From Neiella holothuriorum (GTDB lineage: Bacteria > Pseudomonadota > Gammaproteobacteria > Enterobacterales > Neiellaceae), in assembly GCF_019457915.1 (NCBI RefSeq), contig NZ_JAHZSS010000001.1:186001-250000 (forward strand): a stretch of DNA of 64,000 nt, written 5' to 3'. The position numbers and the translations under genes are program-made. This document shows positions 19,982 through 32,391 of the stretch, in pieces; the first letter of the stretch is position 1, and each line of letters opens with the position of its first letter. The notes under the pieces were generated by a model, which worked only from the letters and a program-made list of their open reading frames with translations, had not been told where the DNA came from and did no database searches.

Positions 19982-20965
19982 TTAGTGAACCTGATATCTC
20001 AACAGCACTTCATTATCCAGTACGACATTTGTAGACCAAATAAAGCTTGCTCCGGCGCCACTGAATTTTTCAATAAAATTCATATAAGCTTTTTTGTTAT
20101 TTACACCAATCTCATCTTCTGAATACAAGGTTGCTTGCGGCCAAGCGGTTGAATCAAACTCCTTAGCCATCCAATTCGTTGGTGTTTGCCAATGAGCGGC
20201 GTAAGCATTTTGGCCATCATTATTGGCGTCAGTCGTACAGGTATTAGAGAGGCGTTGACCGTCAACTTCACTGAGACAAGTCAGATCATAAATAGGCGCG
20301 GTGTAAAATGTTTGAGCTTGCCAGTCTGCGCTAGTTACGGTTCCATCACTGAAACTAGCAATAAAACCGCCGTCTCCGGGGTGATAAGTTTTTCCGCGAT
20401 TATTTTCTGTGCCTACACCTAAGTTCTCTTCCCAATCAACTACTTTTACAGCAATTGTATAAGGCTTATTAACGACAAACTTTACGATACTAGAATTGAA
20501 TGGTGTAAACGGCACGCTATCAACAGCGATGAGGGTTCCGTTGATATACAGCTCAAAATAGTTATCGGCAAAAATATACCCCGTTATTTCTTCACCATTG
20601 GGATCAATCACTGCGACAGGCACCGAGGCTTCGTCGACATCATCAATGTTGGTTGGGATCATGTTTGCGCACTTTTCGTATAAGTCCATTGCCTTCGGTG
20701 CGGTAGCAAAGTGGTTTTTAGCCGGAACAGTCCAAACCTTCCCTTCTAAGTCTGTAATTTCACCAATACCAGCAACTCGGCTACGCCCATTTTGACACTC
20801 AAAAAGATTCGTTTGCACGGATTGAGCAAGGCCTTGTGTGATTCTTGCTGAACCGCTGTAATTGCTGATGTCACGACTAGCCGGCATGTTCTTCGATGGC
20901 GAGCACCCCACCATCAATGCGATTAGTGGTGACAGGGAGATGAGTTGAATTTTTGAGACCATCAT
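19982..20965 (-). CDS. Putative lipoprotein of unknown family
   Basis: The 327-residue product has a hydrophobic N terminus ending in LIALMVGC, a plausible but not perfect lipobox (Cys at 21), so it is probably an outer- or inner-membrane lipoprotein. The mature part is rich in Asn, Asp, aromatic residues and beta-strand patterns (for example YIFADNYFELYINGTLI). This resembles jelly-roll carbohydrate-binding folds, but that is only a guess. It ends with FIWSTNVVLDNEVLLRYQVH. Two adjacent ATGs (20965 and 20962) could start it and neither has a strong ribosome site. Base composition is more AT-rich than the flanks. It lies reversed between mazG and pyrG, suggesting insertion. Confidence 0.7.
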   Translation of the reverse strand: MMVSKIQLISLSPLIALMVGCSPSKNMPASRDISNYSGSARITQGLAQSVQTNLFECQNGRSRVAGIGEITDLEGKVWTVPAKNHFATAPKAMDLYEKCANMIPTNIDDVDEASVPVAVIDPNGEEITGYIFADNYFELYINGTLIAVDSVPFTPFNSSIVKFVVNKPYTIAVKVVDWEENLGVGTENNRGKTYHPGDGGFIASFSDGTVTSADWQAQTFYTAPIYDLTCLSEVDGQRLSNTCTTDANNDGQNAYAAHWQTPTNWMAKEFDSTAWPQATLYSEDEIGVNNKKAYMNFIEKFSGAGASFIWSTNVVLDNEVLLRYQVH

Positions 20966-21104
20966 TGATTAGATATCCACGGTAGAAAATCGTATTGGTA
21001 TCGTTCATGTAGCACAGCAATTATTGAATTAATCCCCCGAACGATAGTTCTTCGGTGGCATGGTTGGTACTCGGCCCATTGCCAGATCGTTTAGCATGCG
21101 CCAG

Positions 21105-21791
21105 CTAAACAAACGAATTAATAATCCGCCCCTTACGCTCGTCTTCTTCCTTTTTAAGCTCAATCAAAATGTCGCGTTGGGTTGCACTTTGAGCCTGCTC
21201 GCTGGTCACCTGGGCAAAATCGGCGTCTTCAATTCGGCTTCTAGCAGCCGACTGCGTTTCAACTTGAACTTGGTATGTTGATACTTGGCTGGTCAGTCCG
21301 TTAGATTCTGCGCCTAACTGTGCGGCAGTGGCATTCAACTCGTCAAAAGCACCCGTAATGGCGGCTAAATTGTCATCTACCGAGCCCGATGCGTCGAGCG
21401 AGGGTAGCAATTGCTCGGAGCCAAGTACTTCGCCGGCAGTCTCATTTACTGAAGCAACAATGGCGTTCAATTCGGGTTGAATAACACTACTGTCATAGAG
21501 CGGGTTGCCACTTTGAATAACCAGTTCTTGGGCGCGCAGTACATCGTTACTTAGCCCTTCAACGTAAGCTTCTGCTGTGTTATTGAGGTTGATTTGATCT
21601 TGAGCGTTTTGACTGAGTTGGTCAGATTGCTGAATTGCACTGGTGAGGCGGTTGGCAACCTGTAGGCCAGCCGCATCATCGGCTGCGCTATTAATGCGTT
21701 TGCCAGCACTCAATTGCTGTTGTTGCTCTTCTTGCTGTTGTTGCAAGCGATTCAATAAGATGGCTTGGTTACTGGACTGAATTGTATTCAT
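21105..21791 (-). CDS. Short orphan flagellin-like protein
   Basis: The N terminus is clearly flagellin D0/D1: LSAGKRINSAADDAAGLQVA near 26-45, then LTSAIQQSDQLSQNAQDQIN and VQLA-like helices. The C-terminal D1 motif SRIEDADFAQVTSEQAQSAT is also present. The final segment, where flagellins have a hydrophobic assembly helix (ending like QNVLSLL), is instead charged (ELKKEEDERKG, then RIINSFV). The central D2/D3 region is missing, giving 228 residues. The ATG at 21791 has an excellent AGGAGG ribosome site, so the gene looks expressed. No flagellar genes lie nearby. It may be a specialised filament or surface protein rather than a motility flagellin. Confidence 0.85.
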   Translation of the reverse strand: MNTIQSSNQAILLNRLQQQQEEQQQQLSAGKRINSAADDAAGLQVANRLTSAIQQSDQLSQNAQDQINLNNTAEAYVEGLSNDVLRAQELVIQSGNPLYDSSVIQPELNAIVASVNETAGEVLGSEQLLPSLDASGSVDDNLAAITGAFDELNATAAQLGAESNGLTSQVSTYQVQVETQSAARSRIEDADFAQVTSEQAQSATQRDILIELKKEEDERKGRIINSFV

Positions 21792-22075
21792 CAACCGACC
21801 TCCTAGAACTGCGTCAGTAACCTTTAATTATACCGTTTAAAATTTGACCTGCTAAACAGTATTTATCATTACTCAACAATTAAGTCGTCAGCCCAGATGA
21901 ATTGACTACACTAATTTTCGTTTGTAATTGAGACTTATTTTTTCGCTAGGGCATTGGTTGGTATTGGGGTTTATGCTTTGTATTCTGCTACGTTTGGCAC
22001 TGGCCCGACGTGTGGTTAATAGCTAACTCGTTGATGTGGGTCATGCTCTAGTAATTCGAAAACTGTGATCTCAGT

Positions 22076-23802
<1,727 letters not shown>

Positions 23803-23895
23803 ACTGTAAACACCCAAATTCAGGGCCGTCGCAGCTCGTGGTAACAAGCGAGTTGTTCGGCGGCTTACATTTCACACATTAAATAATGGATATGA

Positions 23896-25203
<1,308 letters not shown>

Positions 25204-25232
25204 TTGACACTTTAAGCTTTAAGCTTGTTGAT

Positions 25233-25261
25233 AAATCCTCGCTTCGGCGGGGATTTTTTTT
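25233..25261 (+). terminator. Rho-independent terminator of eno
   Basis: A ten-pair stem (AAATCCTCGC / GCGGGGATTT, one G-U pair) is closed by a very stable UUCG tetraloop and followed by a run of eight T. It lies 29 bases after the eno stop. Confidence 0.92.
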
Positions 25262-25277
25262 GGCCGTAGAAAACTCA

Positions 25278-25460
25278 ATGAGCCGTTCTGACCGTGTTGC
25301 TGCTCATACCTAACTATGGGCAACCAGCTGATTCGTATCGAAGACGCGTTGGGTGAAAAAGCACCGTACAACGGCCTGAAAGAAGTTAAAGGTCAATAAT
25401 TGAAACTTTAAGCTTTTAGCTTGTTGATAAATCCTCGCTTCGGCGGGGATTATTTTGGCC
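25278..25460 (+). pseudogene. Duplicated 3' end of eno (enolase C-terminal fragment plus terminator)
   Basis: Bases 25278-25460 repeat 25096-25265: the last 36 enolase codons, the spacer after the stop and the terminator. The match is nearly exact apart from a local change where AAGTA is replaced by a 19-base stretch (25302-25320) that puts an in-frame TAA after [11 protein letters not shown], one Glu-to-Asp change and a few single-base differences after the stop. A new ATG at 25316 opens a 27-residue frame ([14 protein letters not shown] to VKGQ) that keeps the enolase C terminus. Most likely a non-functional remnant of a tandem duplication or of an integration event at the eno 3' end. Confidence 0.9.
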
Positions 25461-25467
25461 TTTTTTT
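25429..25467 (+). terminator. Duplicated copy of the eno terminator
   Basis: The same stem with UUCG loop as the first eno terminator, but the T run is broken (TTATTTTGGCC) before a second run of seven T. It may act as a back-up terminator. Confidence 0.75.
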
Positions 25468-25481
25468 ATCCATGGTTTCGC

Positions 25482-25546
25482 CATTCTTTTGCAAAGAAAG
25501 GTGACTTACTTTTCTTTGCTCACACAAAGAAAAGTAAGCAAAAGAA
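25482..25546. repeat. Palindromic repeat element
   Basis: Arms CTTACTTTTCTTTG (25505-25518) and CAAAGAAAAGTAAG (25525-25538) are a perfect 14-base inverted repeat around a 6-base loop. Outer arms TTCTTTTGC / GCAAAAGAA extend it, with an unpaired stretch on one side. The pattern resembles a repetitive element seen between genes in several gammaproteobacteria, from memory and not checked. Open frames across it look like spurious translations of the repeat. Confidence 0.75.
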
Positions 25547-25942
25547 AGTGTGCTCCGGCATTGGCATACATGAAGCCAACCTCAAGCGCACAAAAGTCGC
25601 GCTTGAACGCGTTCGAGTTCCAATTAATGCCACGCTATCTACGCCACGACCTACAAGCGCTTGGTTTTGTGCTTTTTCCTGAGGTTGTTCTCATGCCAAT
25701 AACGGGGGCTGGAGGCTCCAGCGTTGAATCAGCTATGAGTTTGTATATTTCTTGTTGGCCTTCGAGCGCGCTGGGCGAGAGTAACTTTGTTACAGCGGAG
25801 ATTATGCATGATTACTTCAAACTATATCCGGCCCTCCTGAAATGAAAAATGCTCCTAAACCCCAATTCCCCAACTTTTTAAGTTGGCTATCTCCCTGCTC
25901 CCTTGCATAATAAACCGCAAGTTTTATCAGACCGCGATACCC
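25547..25942. other. Non-coding region between the eno repeat and ftsB
   Basis: About 400 bases with no gene I would support. Frames of 75-118 codons cross it but begin inside the palindromic repeat, have no ribosome sites and look like non-coding translation. The 3' part must hold the promoter of the ftsB-ispD operon, but no strong boxes stand out. Confidence 0.55.
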
Positions 25943-26233
25943 ATGCGCTTTGTCACCCCAATACTGCTGATTTTGTTCTTGCTGCTGCAATACCGACTTT
26001 GGTTCGGTCGCAATAGCATGCCAGATTATGTGGTACTCAAAGAGCGTGTGGCGGAGCAACAGATCACCAACGAAAAGCTACAACGGCGCAATGCACTGTT
26101 GTATGAAGAGATTGATGATCTAAAAAGTGGTCTTGATGCGGTCGAAGAGCGTGCTCGCAATGAGCTAGGGCTAATCAAACAAGATGAAGTGTTCTACCAA
26201 ACCTACCAAGATCTGGAGGAACCAGATTCATGA
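25943..26233 (+). CDS. ftsB: Cell division protein FtsB
   Basis: FtsB is a bitopic inner-membrane protein that forms the FtsQ-FtsB-FtsL complex of the divisome. One transmembrane helix (about 4-20) is followed by a coiled coil (KERVAEQQITNEKLQRRNALLYEEI) and the conserved GLDAVEERARNELGLIKQDEVFY segment. The ATG at 25943 gives 96 residues (E. coli 103). A longer frame from 25883 adds unsupported residues. The end overlaps ispD by four bases (ATGA), as in E. coli. Confidence 0.95.
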   Translation: MRFVTPILLILFLLLQYRLWFGRNSMPDYVVLKERVAEQQITNEKLQRRNALLYEEIDDLKSGLDAVEERARNELGLIKQDEVFYQTYQDLEEPDS

Positions 26234-26943
26234 GTAGTGCCGCCAATTTGGTGGCTGTCATTCCTGCTGCGGGCGTTGGCTCGCGAATGCAGTCTGATTG
26301 TCCAAAACAGTACCTCACCATCGATAATCAACCCGTGCTTTGGCATAGTGTTTGTCGATTATTAGCGCATCCGCTCGTTTCTCAGGCTGTTGTCGCGGTG
26401 TCCTCGGTAGATCCTTACATTGCTGACATTCAGTGGCCTGAGGGGAAGCCGGTTCATATCGTTGAAGGCGGTAAAGAACGGGCCGATTCTGTCTTAGCGG
26501 GAATTCGTTACGCGACCTCTCAATGCCAAGCGGATTGGGTATTGGTGCATGATGCGGCACGCCCTTGTTTACGCCCCGCAGACTTAAACAACTTGATTGA
26601 TAGCCTCTTGGCAGCTGACCAAGGTGGTATTCTGGCGGTGCCTGTGCGGGATACGATGAAACGAGCTGGCATTAACCGTGTGATTAGTGAAACAGTTGAT
26701 CGAAATGCGCTATGGCATGCTCAAACACCACAACTATTTCCTGCTCAGGCGCTAGAACAAGCGTTGACCCAAGCGTTAGCTGCCGGAGCTAATATTACCG
26801 ACGAAGCTTCTGCACTTGAATGGCTTGGTGAACAACCACTGTTGGTTGAAGGCCATGCTGACAATATTAAAATTACTCATCCCGAAGACTTAGCGCTGGC
26901 GCGCTTTTACCTTTCTCAAGACGTGATTCAGGAGCTTGCATGA
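26230..26943 (+). CDS. ispD: 2-C-methyl-D-erythritol 4-phosphate cytidylyltransferase
   Basis: IspD performs the third step of the MEP isoprenoid pathway, joining MEP and CTP. The nucleotide-binding loop [17 protein letters not shown] is at about 13-29, and [13 protein letters not shown] is near 100-112. The C-terminal [12 protein letters not shown] block is also typical. The length of 237 equals E. coli (236). It overlaps ftsB and ispF by four bases each, so the three are translated in a chain. Confidence 0.97.
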   Translation: MSSAANLVAVIPAAGVGSRMQSDCPKQYLTIDNQPVLWHSVCRLLAHPLVSQAVVAVSSVDPYIADIQWPEGKPVHIVEGGKERADSVLAGIRYATSQCQADWVLVHDAARPCLRPADLNNLIDSLLAADQGGILAVPVRDTMKRAGINRVISETVDRNALWHAQTPQLFPAQALEQALTQALAAGANITDEASALEWLGEQPLLVEGHADNIKITHPEDLALARFYLSQDVIQELA

Positions 26944-27413
26944 TTCGTATCGGCCACGGTTTTGACGTGCATAAATTTGGCGGCGAAGGCCCAGTAATTA
27001 TCGGCGGCGTAGCCATTGATTACGAACAAGGGCTATTAGCCCATTCCGATGGCGATGTACTGCTACACGCCATTAGTGATGCGATTTTAGGTGCCATGGC
27101 TCTCGGTGATATTGGCCACCATTTCCCGGATACCGATGATCAATTTAAAGGCGCAGACAGTCGCGAATTACTGCGTCAGTGCTTTGCTCAAGCAGAGCAA
27201 AGCGGTTATGTAATCGGTAATCTTGATGCCACCATTATTGCTCAAGCGCCAAAAATGGCGCCCCATATTAAGCAGATGAAGCAACATCTCTCAGAAGATC
27301 TTAAGTGTGGTTTGAATCAAGTGAACGTCAAAGCGACCACGACAGAAAAGCTCGGTTATACCGGCCGCAAAGAAGGCATTTCAGCCCACGCAGTTGTTCT
27401 ACTGCAACGCTAA
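26940..27413 (+). CDS. ispF: 2-C-methyl-D-erythritol 2,4-cyclodiphosphate synthase
   Basis: IspF cyclises CDP-ME 2-phosphate in the MEP pathway as a zinc-dependent trimer. The metal ligands are in GFDVHKF (Asp8, His10) and in the [24 protein letters not shown] segment (His42). The C-terminal motif [17 protein letters not shown] binds cytidine. The length of 157 is typical. The ATG overlaps the ispD stop. Confidence 0.98.
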   Translation: MIRIGHGFDVHKFGGEGPVIIGGVAIDYEQGLLAHSDGDVLLHAISDAILGAMALGDIGHHFPDTDDQFKGADSRELLRQCFAQAEQSGYVIGNLDATIIAQAPKMAPHIKQMKQHLSEDLKCGLNQVNVKATTTEKLGYTGRKEGISAHAVVLLQR

Positions 27414-27423
27414 TGAAACCTAA

Positions 27424-28473
27424 ATGACAGAATATTCATTGAATAAATTGGCGTATCGCTTTGGTCAGCCAACCGAAACGGCTGCCATTCGACAACAGCC
27501 AGAGCACTTTAAGGTGCAAGAGCTGATCAGAGTCGAGCCAGACGGCACTGGCGAACACCTTTGGCTAAACATCCGTAAACGGGGCATGAACACCCAGTTT
27601 TTGATGAAGCAGGTGGCGCGTTGGGCTGGTGTTTCCGAGCGCAATGTTAGCCACGCTGGCCTCAAAGATCGTCATGCAGTGACTGAGCAATGGTTGTCGG
27701 TTCAACTACCGGGTAAGCCAGATCCCGATATTAGGGAGTTGGAAAACGACGATATTCAGGTGATTGCTGCACATCGCCACTCGCAGAAATTGCGCTCAGC
27801 AGTGCTACTAGCCAATCGATTTGAGTTGTTGTTGACCAACGTGAGTGATCCACAAGCCGTGGTTGAACGCTGGCAACAAGTGAGCCGCGGCGTGCCGAAC
27901 TATTTTGGTGAACAGCGCTTTGGACACAGTTTTGGCAATATCGACAAAGCGAAACAAGTCTTTGCCGGCAAGCGTGTAAAACGCCATTTGCAAAGCTTGT
28001 TTTTGTCCGCTGCTCGTTCTTGGCTGTTTAATTGCATGATTAGCCAACGCTTGGAGCAAGGCCAGTTCGAGACCTTAATTGCTGGCGACATGTTGATGCT
28101 CGCGGGGAGTCGCAGTCATTTTCAGAACCAAGGCGAAGCGGATTTACCTGAACGTTTGGCATCAGGCGATGTACAACTTTCAGCGCCGTTGTGGGGCGAA
28201 GGTTATGAAAAACTAGAAGGTGAATACCTAGCCCTTGCGCAGTCGGTGGCTAATTCCGAGCCCGAACTTGCCGAAGGCTTGGTAAAACAACGTGTAAAAA
28301 TGGCACTGCGGCCTATTTTACTGAAGCCAGAGCATGGCCGTATTGACCTTGTAGGCAAGGATGTCAAAATCAGTTTTGTGTTACCGTCTGGTTCTTTCGC
28401 GACCAGTGTTCTTAGAGAATTAGTGTCCTATCAGGATGCATCAGGGAGTGTTCATGCAGATCTTGGTGAGTAA
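27424..28473 (+). CDS. truD: tRNA pseudouridine-13 synthase TruD
   Basis: TruD isomerises U13 in tRNA-Glu. The catalytic aspartate is in [15 protein letters not shown] (about residues 76-90). The family's [19 protein letters not shown] segment is near 158-176, followed by the TRUD insertion domain and the terminal [16 protein letters not shown]. At 349 residues it agrees with E. coli (349). The 3' end overlaps surE by 20 bases. Confidence 0.97.
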   Translation: MTEYSLNKLAYRFGQPTETAAIRQQPEHFKVQELIRVEPDGTGEHLWLNIRKRGMNTQFLMKQVARWAGVSERNVSHAGLKDRHAVTEQWLSVQLPGKPDPDIRELENDDIQVIAAHRHSQKLRSAVLLANRFELLLTNVSDPQAVVERWQQVSRGVPNYFGEQRFGHSFGNIDKAKQVFAGKRVKRHLQSLFLSAARSWLFNCMISQRLEQGQFETLIAGDMLMLAGSRSHFQNQGEADLPERLASGDVQLSAPLWGEGYEKLEGEYLALAQSVANSEPELAEGLVKQRVKMALRPILLKPEHGRIDLVGKDVKISFVLPSGSFATSVLRELVSYQDASGSVHADLGE

Positions 28474-29212
28474 CGATGACGGTGTACATGCACCGGGCAT
28501 CGCTGCGCTGCAGCAAGCGCTTTCCGAATTAGCGGATGTGATCGTTGTTGCACCCGACCGCAATTGCAGCGGCGCGTCCAACTCGTTAACGCTAGAAAAC
28601 CCATTGCGTACACAAACATTTGCCAATGGCTATATTTCTGTCAAAGGCACGCCGACCGATTGTGTTCATCTGGCCATTAATGAATTGCTGGCCGAGTTAC
28701 CCGACTTGGTGGTCAGTGGCATTAATGCCGGTGCCAACCTTGGTGATGATGTGATTTATTCTGGCACCGTGGCGGCCGCGACCGAAGGACGGTTTCTAGG
28801 GTTGCCTGCGGTTGCTGTTTCTCAATGTGCGCGTGAGCCACAGCATTATGACGCGGCAGCAAAAGTTGCTGCGCAGGTGGTATCTCATCTTCTCAAATGT
28901 CCGCTTGAATCAGACCAAATCCTCAATGTGAATGTGCCTGACTTACCGTTCGAGAAAATTAAAGGAATTAAGGTGACTCGACTGGGCAGCCGTCATCGAG
29001 CTGAACACATGATCCGGACGACGGATCCCGGCGGCCGCGAAATTTTTTGGCTTGGTCCGCCAGGTGAAAAAGCAGATGCAGGTGAAGGCACCGATTTTGA
29101 TGCCATAGAACAAGGCTATGTATCGATTACACCATTGAAAGTCGATTTAACCGCTCACCGCCAGCTACCAGCCTTAACTTACTGGGCCAGCAAACTCGTA
29201 TTGGAAACATGA
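28454..29212 (+). CDS. surE: 5'/3'-nucleotidase SurE
   Basis: SurE is a divalent-metal nucleotidase and exopolyphosphatase linked to stationary-phase survival. The metal site is [13 protein letters not shown] at the N terminus, with [25 protein letters not shown] near 85-110 carrying the conserved Asn. I chose the ATG at 28454, which has AGGGAG seven bases ahead and gives 252 residues (E. coli 253). An upstream ATG at 28436 adds six residues. It is coupled to pcm by a four-base overlap. Confidence 0.97.
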   Translation: MQILVSNDDGVHAPGIAALQQALSELADVIVVAPDRNCSGASNSLTLENPLRTQTFANGYISVKGTPTDCVHLAINELLAELPDLVVSGINAGANLGDDVIYSGTVAAATEGRFLGLPAVAVSQCAREPQHYDAAAKVAAQVVSHLLKCPLESDQILNVNVPDLPFEKIKGIKVTRLGSRHRAEHMIRTTDPGGREIFWLGPPGEKADAGEGTDFDAIEQGYVSITPLKVDLTAHRQLPALTYWASKLVLET

Positions 29213-29850
29213 AAGAATTGAATGCTATGTCACGTAGCGGCTTGCGGCTGGCTACGTTATTGCAAGAGCAAGGAATTGCCGATCAGCAGGTGTTAAAGGC
29301 GATTGCGGCCACGCCGCGTGAGCACTTTGTCGAGTCGGTACTAGGCCATAAGGCCTATGAAAATACTGCGTTGCCCATTGGCCAAGGGCAAACTATATCG
29401 CAGCCCTACATCGTGGCACGTATGACCGAGCTGCTGATGAAAATCTCGCCGACAACGGTGCTTGAAATAGGCACCGGCTCGGGTTATCAGACAGCAATTT
29501 TAGCCATGCTGGGGCTGAAGGTCTTTAGTGTTGAACGAATTCGCTCGTTGCAATGGCAAGCTCGGCGCCGTTTAAGTAAGCTCGATCTCCACGGCGTTTC
29601 AATGCGTCATGGCGATGGTTGGCAAGGCTGGGAAACTAAAGGCCCATTTGATGTTATTTTAGTAACCGCCGCTGCGCCGGTTGTACCTGAGGCTCTAAAA
29701 ATGCAATTAAACATTGGCGGTCGGCTGGTGATCCCTGTTGGTGAAGCACAGCAGCAGCTGATGGTGATCGATCGCCATGAGCAAGGTTTTTCTGAACAAG
29801 TTGTAGAGGCTGTTCGTTTTGTTCCATTAGTGCCCGGAGATTTGGCATGA
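29209..29850 (+). CDS. pcm: Protein-L-isoaspartate O-methyltransferase
   Basis: Pcm repairs L-isoaspartyl residues in aged proteins by methylation from S-adenosylmethionine. The family N-region [27 protein letters not shown] and the SAM-binding [14 protein letters not shown] (about 86-99) are all present, as is the post-II region ILVTAAAP. At 213 residues it fits E. coli (208). The ATG overlaps the surE stop, the standard surE-pcm coupling, and its end overlaps yqaA by four bases. Confidence 0.97.
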   Translation: MKELNAMSRSGLRLATLLQEQGIADQQVLKAIAATPREHFVESVLGHKAYENTALPIGQGQTISQPYIVARMTELLMKISPTTVLEIGTGSGYQTAILAMLGLKVFSVERIRSLQWQARRRLSKLDLHGVSMRHGDGWQGWETKGPFDVILVTAAAPVVPEALKMQLNIGGRLVIPVGEAQQQLMVIDRHEQGFSEQVVEAVRFVPLVPGDLA

Positions 29851-30428
29851 AGATTTTCACAGGGATGTATGATTGGGTGATGACGAAAGTTAAGCACCGC
29901 CATGCACCTACTTATTTAGCTGTACTCAGTTTTACCGAATCCGTTATTTTTCCCATTCCTCCCGATGTCATGTTGGCGCCAATGTCGCTGGCACAAACAG
30001 CAAAAGCTTGGCGTTATGCCATGATCACTACCATTGCTTCGATCATTGGTGGAGCCTTTGGCTATTTGTTGGGGTATTTACTGTTTGATCCCGTTGTTAT
30101 GCCCATGCTCGAAACCATGGGTAAAGTAGACAAGTTCAACCATGTTGTGGCGTGGTTTGAGCAATATGGCATTTGGGTGGTGTTTGTCGCAGGCTTTTCG
30201 CCGATCCCTTATAAGTTATTTACGGTCAGCGCAGGCTTACTGAGCATGGCCTTCTTACCATTTATGCTGGCTTCTGCGGTCGGCCGTGGCATGCGTTTCT
30301 TTCTGGTTGCCGCATTGATGGTTTGGGGCGGTGAGCCGATGGAACGCAAATTACGACAATATGTTGAAGTGCTAGGTTGGTTGGTTGTAGCGGCAGCAGT
30401 CATCCTGTACTTATTTCTTAGGCATTAA
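29847..30428 (+). CDS. yqaA: YqaA family (DedA-like, SNARE-associated) membrane protein
   Basis: A VTT/DedA-superfamily inner-membrane protein. The motif segment [19 protein letters not shown] (about 29-47) and the [20 protein letters not shown] loop (about 113-132, with the characteristic FSPxPYK) identify the YqaA branch. There are about four to five hydrophobic segments over 193 residues. Its exact substrate is unknown; DedA relatives move undecaprenyl phosphate or lipids. It sits between pcm and nlpD, as in several marine gammaproteobacteria. Confidence 0.9.
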   Translation: MKIFTGMYDWVMTKVKHRHAPTYLAVLSFTESVIFPIPPDVMLAPMSLAQTAKAWRYAMITTIASIIGGAFGYLLGYLLFDPVVMPMLETMGKVDKFNHVVAWFEQYGIWVVFVAGFSPIPYKLFTVSAGLLSMAFLPFMLASAVGRGMRFFLVAALMVWGGEPMERKLRQYVEVLGWLVVAAAVILYLFLRH

Positions 30429-30439
30429 GAAAGGGCTGG

Positions 30440-31291
30440 GTGGCGTTGTTGCATCTTAAAAAAGCCATAATAAATCTATGGTTACTGGTGCTTTTGGGGC
30501 TTATCGGTTGTGCTGGGCAACCGCAAAATCCTGCGCCTGTGAGATCAGTCACAAAAGATTACTCCGACTACAATCGTGCAACAATTAGTGGAAAAAGTTA
30601 CCAAGTTAAAGCCGGTGACACGCTTTATTCTATTGCGTGGGCGAGTGGAGTTGACCACAAAAAACTGATACAGATCAATAAAATAAAATCGCCTTTTGTC
30701 ATCCATCCAGGGCAGGTTTTGAGTTTAAAGTGTTCTTCAACTAGCTCATCTTCAAGTAATAAAATTGTAGCGAGTTCAAATAGTTCAGCTCACCAACAAA
30801 ATAAAATCGACAGCGGTCATAAAAATCCCGTTGACTCGACTAAGGCGCAGGGATATCGTCAAGTCAAGGCTGGTCAAGAAAGAAGCAGTACGGCTCAGAC
30901 CAATCCGCGCCCATATGGACGTGTAAAGCAATGGCTTTGGCCCACTAAGGGGACCCTGTCGGGGCGTTTTTCGACAGCAAACCTTGGTTCAAAAGGCATT
31001 GATATATCAGGTAAATTTGGTCAGGCCATAACCGCTTCTGCAGACGGTAAAGTCGTTTATGCAGGTTCTGGATTGCGTGGTTATGGTGAGCTTATCATCA
31101 TCAAACATTCCGACGACTTTCTCAGTGCTTACGCTCATAACAGCGCCATCCGTGTCGCTGAAGGACAATGGGTTAAGGCCGGTCAGTTGATTGCCAATAT
31201 GGGAAGTACGGGCACCGACGCAGTGAAGCTTCACTTTGAGATTCGTTTTAAAGGTAAGCCAGTCGATCCGTTGAAATATTTGCCTAAATAG
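30440..31291 (+). CDS. nlpD: NlpD: LysM / LytM-like lipoprotein, amidase activator
   Basis: NlpD is an outer-membrane lipoprotein that activates AmiC during septum splitting. The lipobox LIGC puts Cys at 24. A LysM domain (YQVKAGDTLYSIAWASGVD to HPGQVLSL) lies at about 54-97, followed by a Ser/Asn/Gln-rich linker and a C-terminal LytM domain from about 170. The LytM zinc ligands are not all kept: the first motif reads KGIDISG without the His of active enzymes, as in E. coli NlpD, so it should be a non-catalytic activator. GTG start; the rpoS promoter may lie inside, as in E. coli. Confidence 0.94.
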   Translation: MALLHLKKAIINLWLLVLLGLIGCAGQPQNPAPVRSVTKDYSDYNRATISGKSYQVKAGDTLYSIAWASGVDHKKLIQINKIKSPFVIHPGQVLSLKCSSTSSSSSNKIVASSNSSAHQQNKIDSGHKNPVDSTKAQGYRQVKAGQERSSTAQTNPRPYGRVKQWLWPTKGTLSGRFSTANLGSKGIDISGKFGQAITASADGKVVYAGSGLRGYGELIIIKHSDDFLSAYAHNSAIRVAEGQWVKAGQLIANMGSTGTDAVKLHFEIRFKGKPVDPLKYLPK

Positions 31292-31372
31292 GGCGGTCTT
31301 TTGGAGCAAGCAAGCTCCGTATGCAGGAAAGCACAGAATAATATATAGGGATATACGGTTGGGAGATCGAGT

Positions 31373-32344
31373 ATGACTCAAGAAGCACAAGCCATAGATT
31401 TGGAAAAAGCCGACAGCGCGTTTGAAGAAAAAGCCACCAAACGTAGAAATTCCAAAGGCAGAGAGTCGCTATTAAGCGACCAAGTCACACAGCAAGACCT
31501 ACAAAAAAACTTAGACGCGACTCAGTTGTATCTCAGTGAAATTGGCTTTTCGCCATTGCTCACTGCGGCTGAAGAAGTCTTTTTCGCTCGCCGAGCCCTA
31601 AAGGGTGATGAGCGTGCACGTAAACGAATGATTGAGAGCAACCTGCGTTTGGTTGTGAAAATTGCTCGCCGTTATAACAATCGCGGTTTGACCCTGCTGG
31701 ACTTAATTGAAGAAGGCAACTTAGGGTTAATCCGAGCAGTTGAGAAGTTTGATCCCGAACGCGGTTTCCGTTTCTCAACGTATGCGACTTGGTGGATTCG
31801 ACAAACCATCGAGCGCGCCATTATGAATCAGACGCGAACCATTCGGTTGCCGATTCATGTGGTGAAGGAACTCAATGTTTATCTGCGTACTGCGCGTGAA
31901 TTGGCCCAAAGTCTCGATCATGAGCCAACGGCCGAAGAAATTGCGATGAAGCTTGATAAGCCAGTTGAAGATGTTAGTCGAATGCTGCGCTTGAACGAGA
32001 AAATCAGTTCCGTAGATACGCCAATTGGTGGTGGAAATGACAAAGCCTTGTTGGATGTCATCGCCGATGAAACTGAATCTGGCCCTGAGGAAAAGCTACA
32101 AGACTCAGATATGCAGCGTAACATTGTCCGCTGGCTAGAAGATTTGAATCCGAAACAGCGTGAAGTGTTAGCCCGACGTTTTGGTCTGCTTGGTTATGAG
32201 CCTTCAACATTAGAAGATGTTGGTTCTGAAATTGGATTGACGCGTGAACGGGTTCGCCAAATTCAAGTGGAAGCACTCCGCCGACTCCGTGACGTACTCA
32301 CCAAAAATGGTTTGTCCGTGGAATCATTGTTCAAAGCGGACTAA
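31373..32344 (+). CDS. rpoS: RNA polymerase sigma factor RpoS (sigma-38)
   Basis: The stationary-phase and general-stress sigma factor. Region 1.2 is at about 45-75 ([21 protein letters not shown]), region 2 at 80-150 ([35 protein letters not shown]), region 3 at 160-230 and region 4 at 255-320 ([35 protein letters not shown]). The length of 323 is close to E. coli (330). A GGGAG ribosome site precedes the ATG. The 81-base gap after nlpD has a GGAGC/GCTCC hairpin near 31301-31317 without a T run. Confidence 0.97.
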   Translation: MTQEAQAIDLEKADSAFEEKATKRRNSKGRESLLSDQVTQQDLQKNLDATQLYLSEIGFSPLLTAAEEVFFARRALKGDERARKRMIESNLRLVVKIARRYNNRGLTLLDLIEEGNLGLIRAVEKFDPERGFRFSTYATWWIRQTIERAIMNQTRTIRLPIHVVKELNVYLRTARELAQSLDHEPTAEEIAMKLDKPVEDVSRMLRLNEKISSVDTPIGGGNDKALLDVIADETESGPEEKLQDSDMQRNIVRWLEDLNPKQREVLARRFGLLGYEPSTLEDVGSEIGLTRERVRQIQVEALRRLRDVLTKNGLSVESLFKAD

Positions 32345-32391
32345 TTACACGGCAACAACGAGCACTCGTTATTCACTACGAGTGAAGCATT

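Noticed and set aside
21089-21110. GTTTAGC/GCTAAAC hairpin at the end of the flagellin-like gene
   Set aside because: Short arms, no T run, and it overlaps the stop codon; not convincing as a terminator or attachment site.
25455-25845. Open frames of 75 and 118 codons after the eno duplicate
   Set aside because: They run across the palindromic repeat, have no ribosome sites and show unnatural composition; they look like translations of non-coding repeat DNA.
31301-31317. GGAGC/GCTCC hairpin between nlpD and rpoS
   Set aside because: Only five pairs and no T run; rpoS is expected to be read through from nlpD, so no terminator is called.
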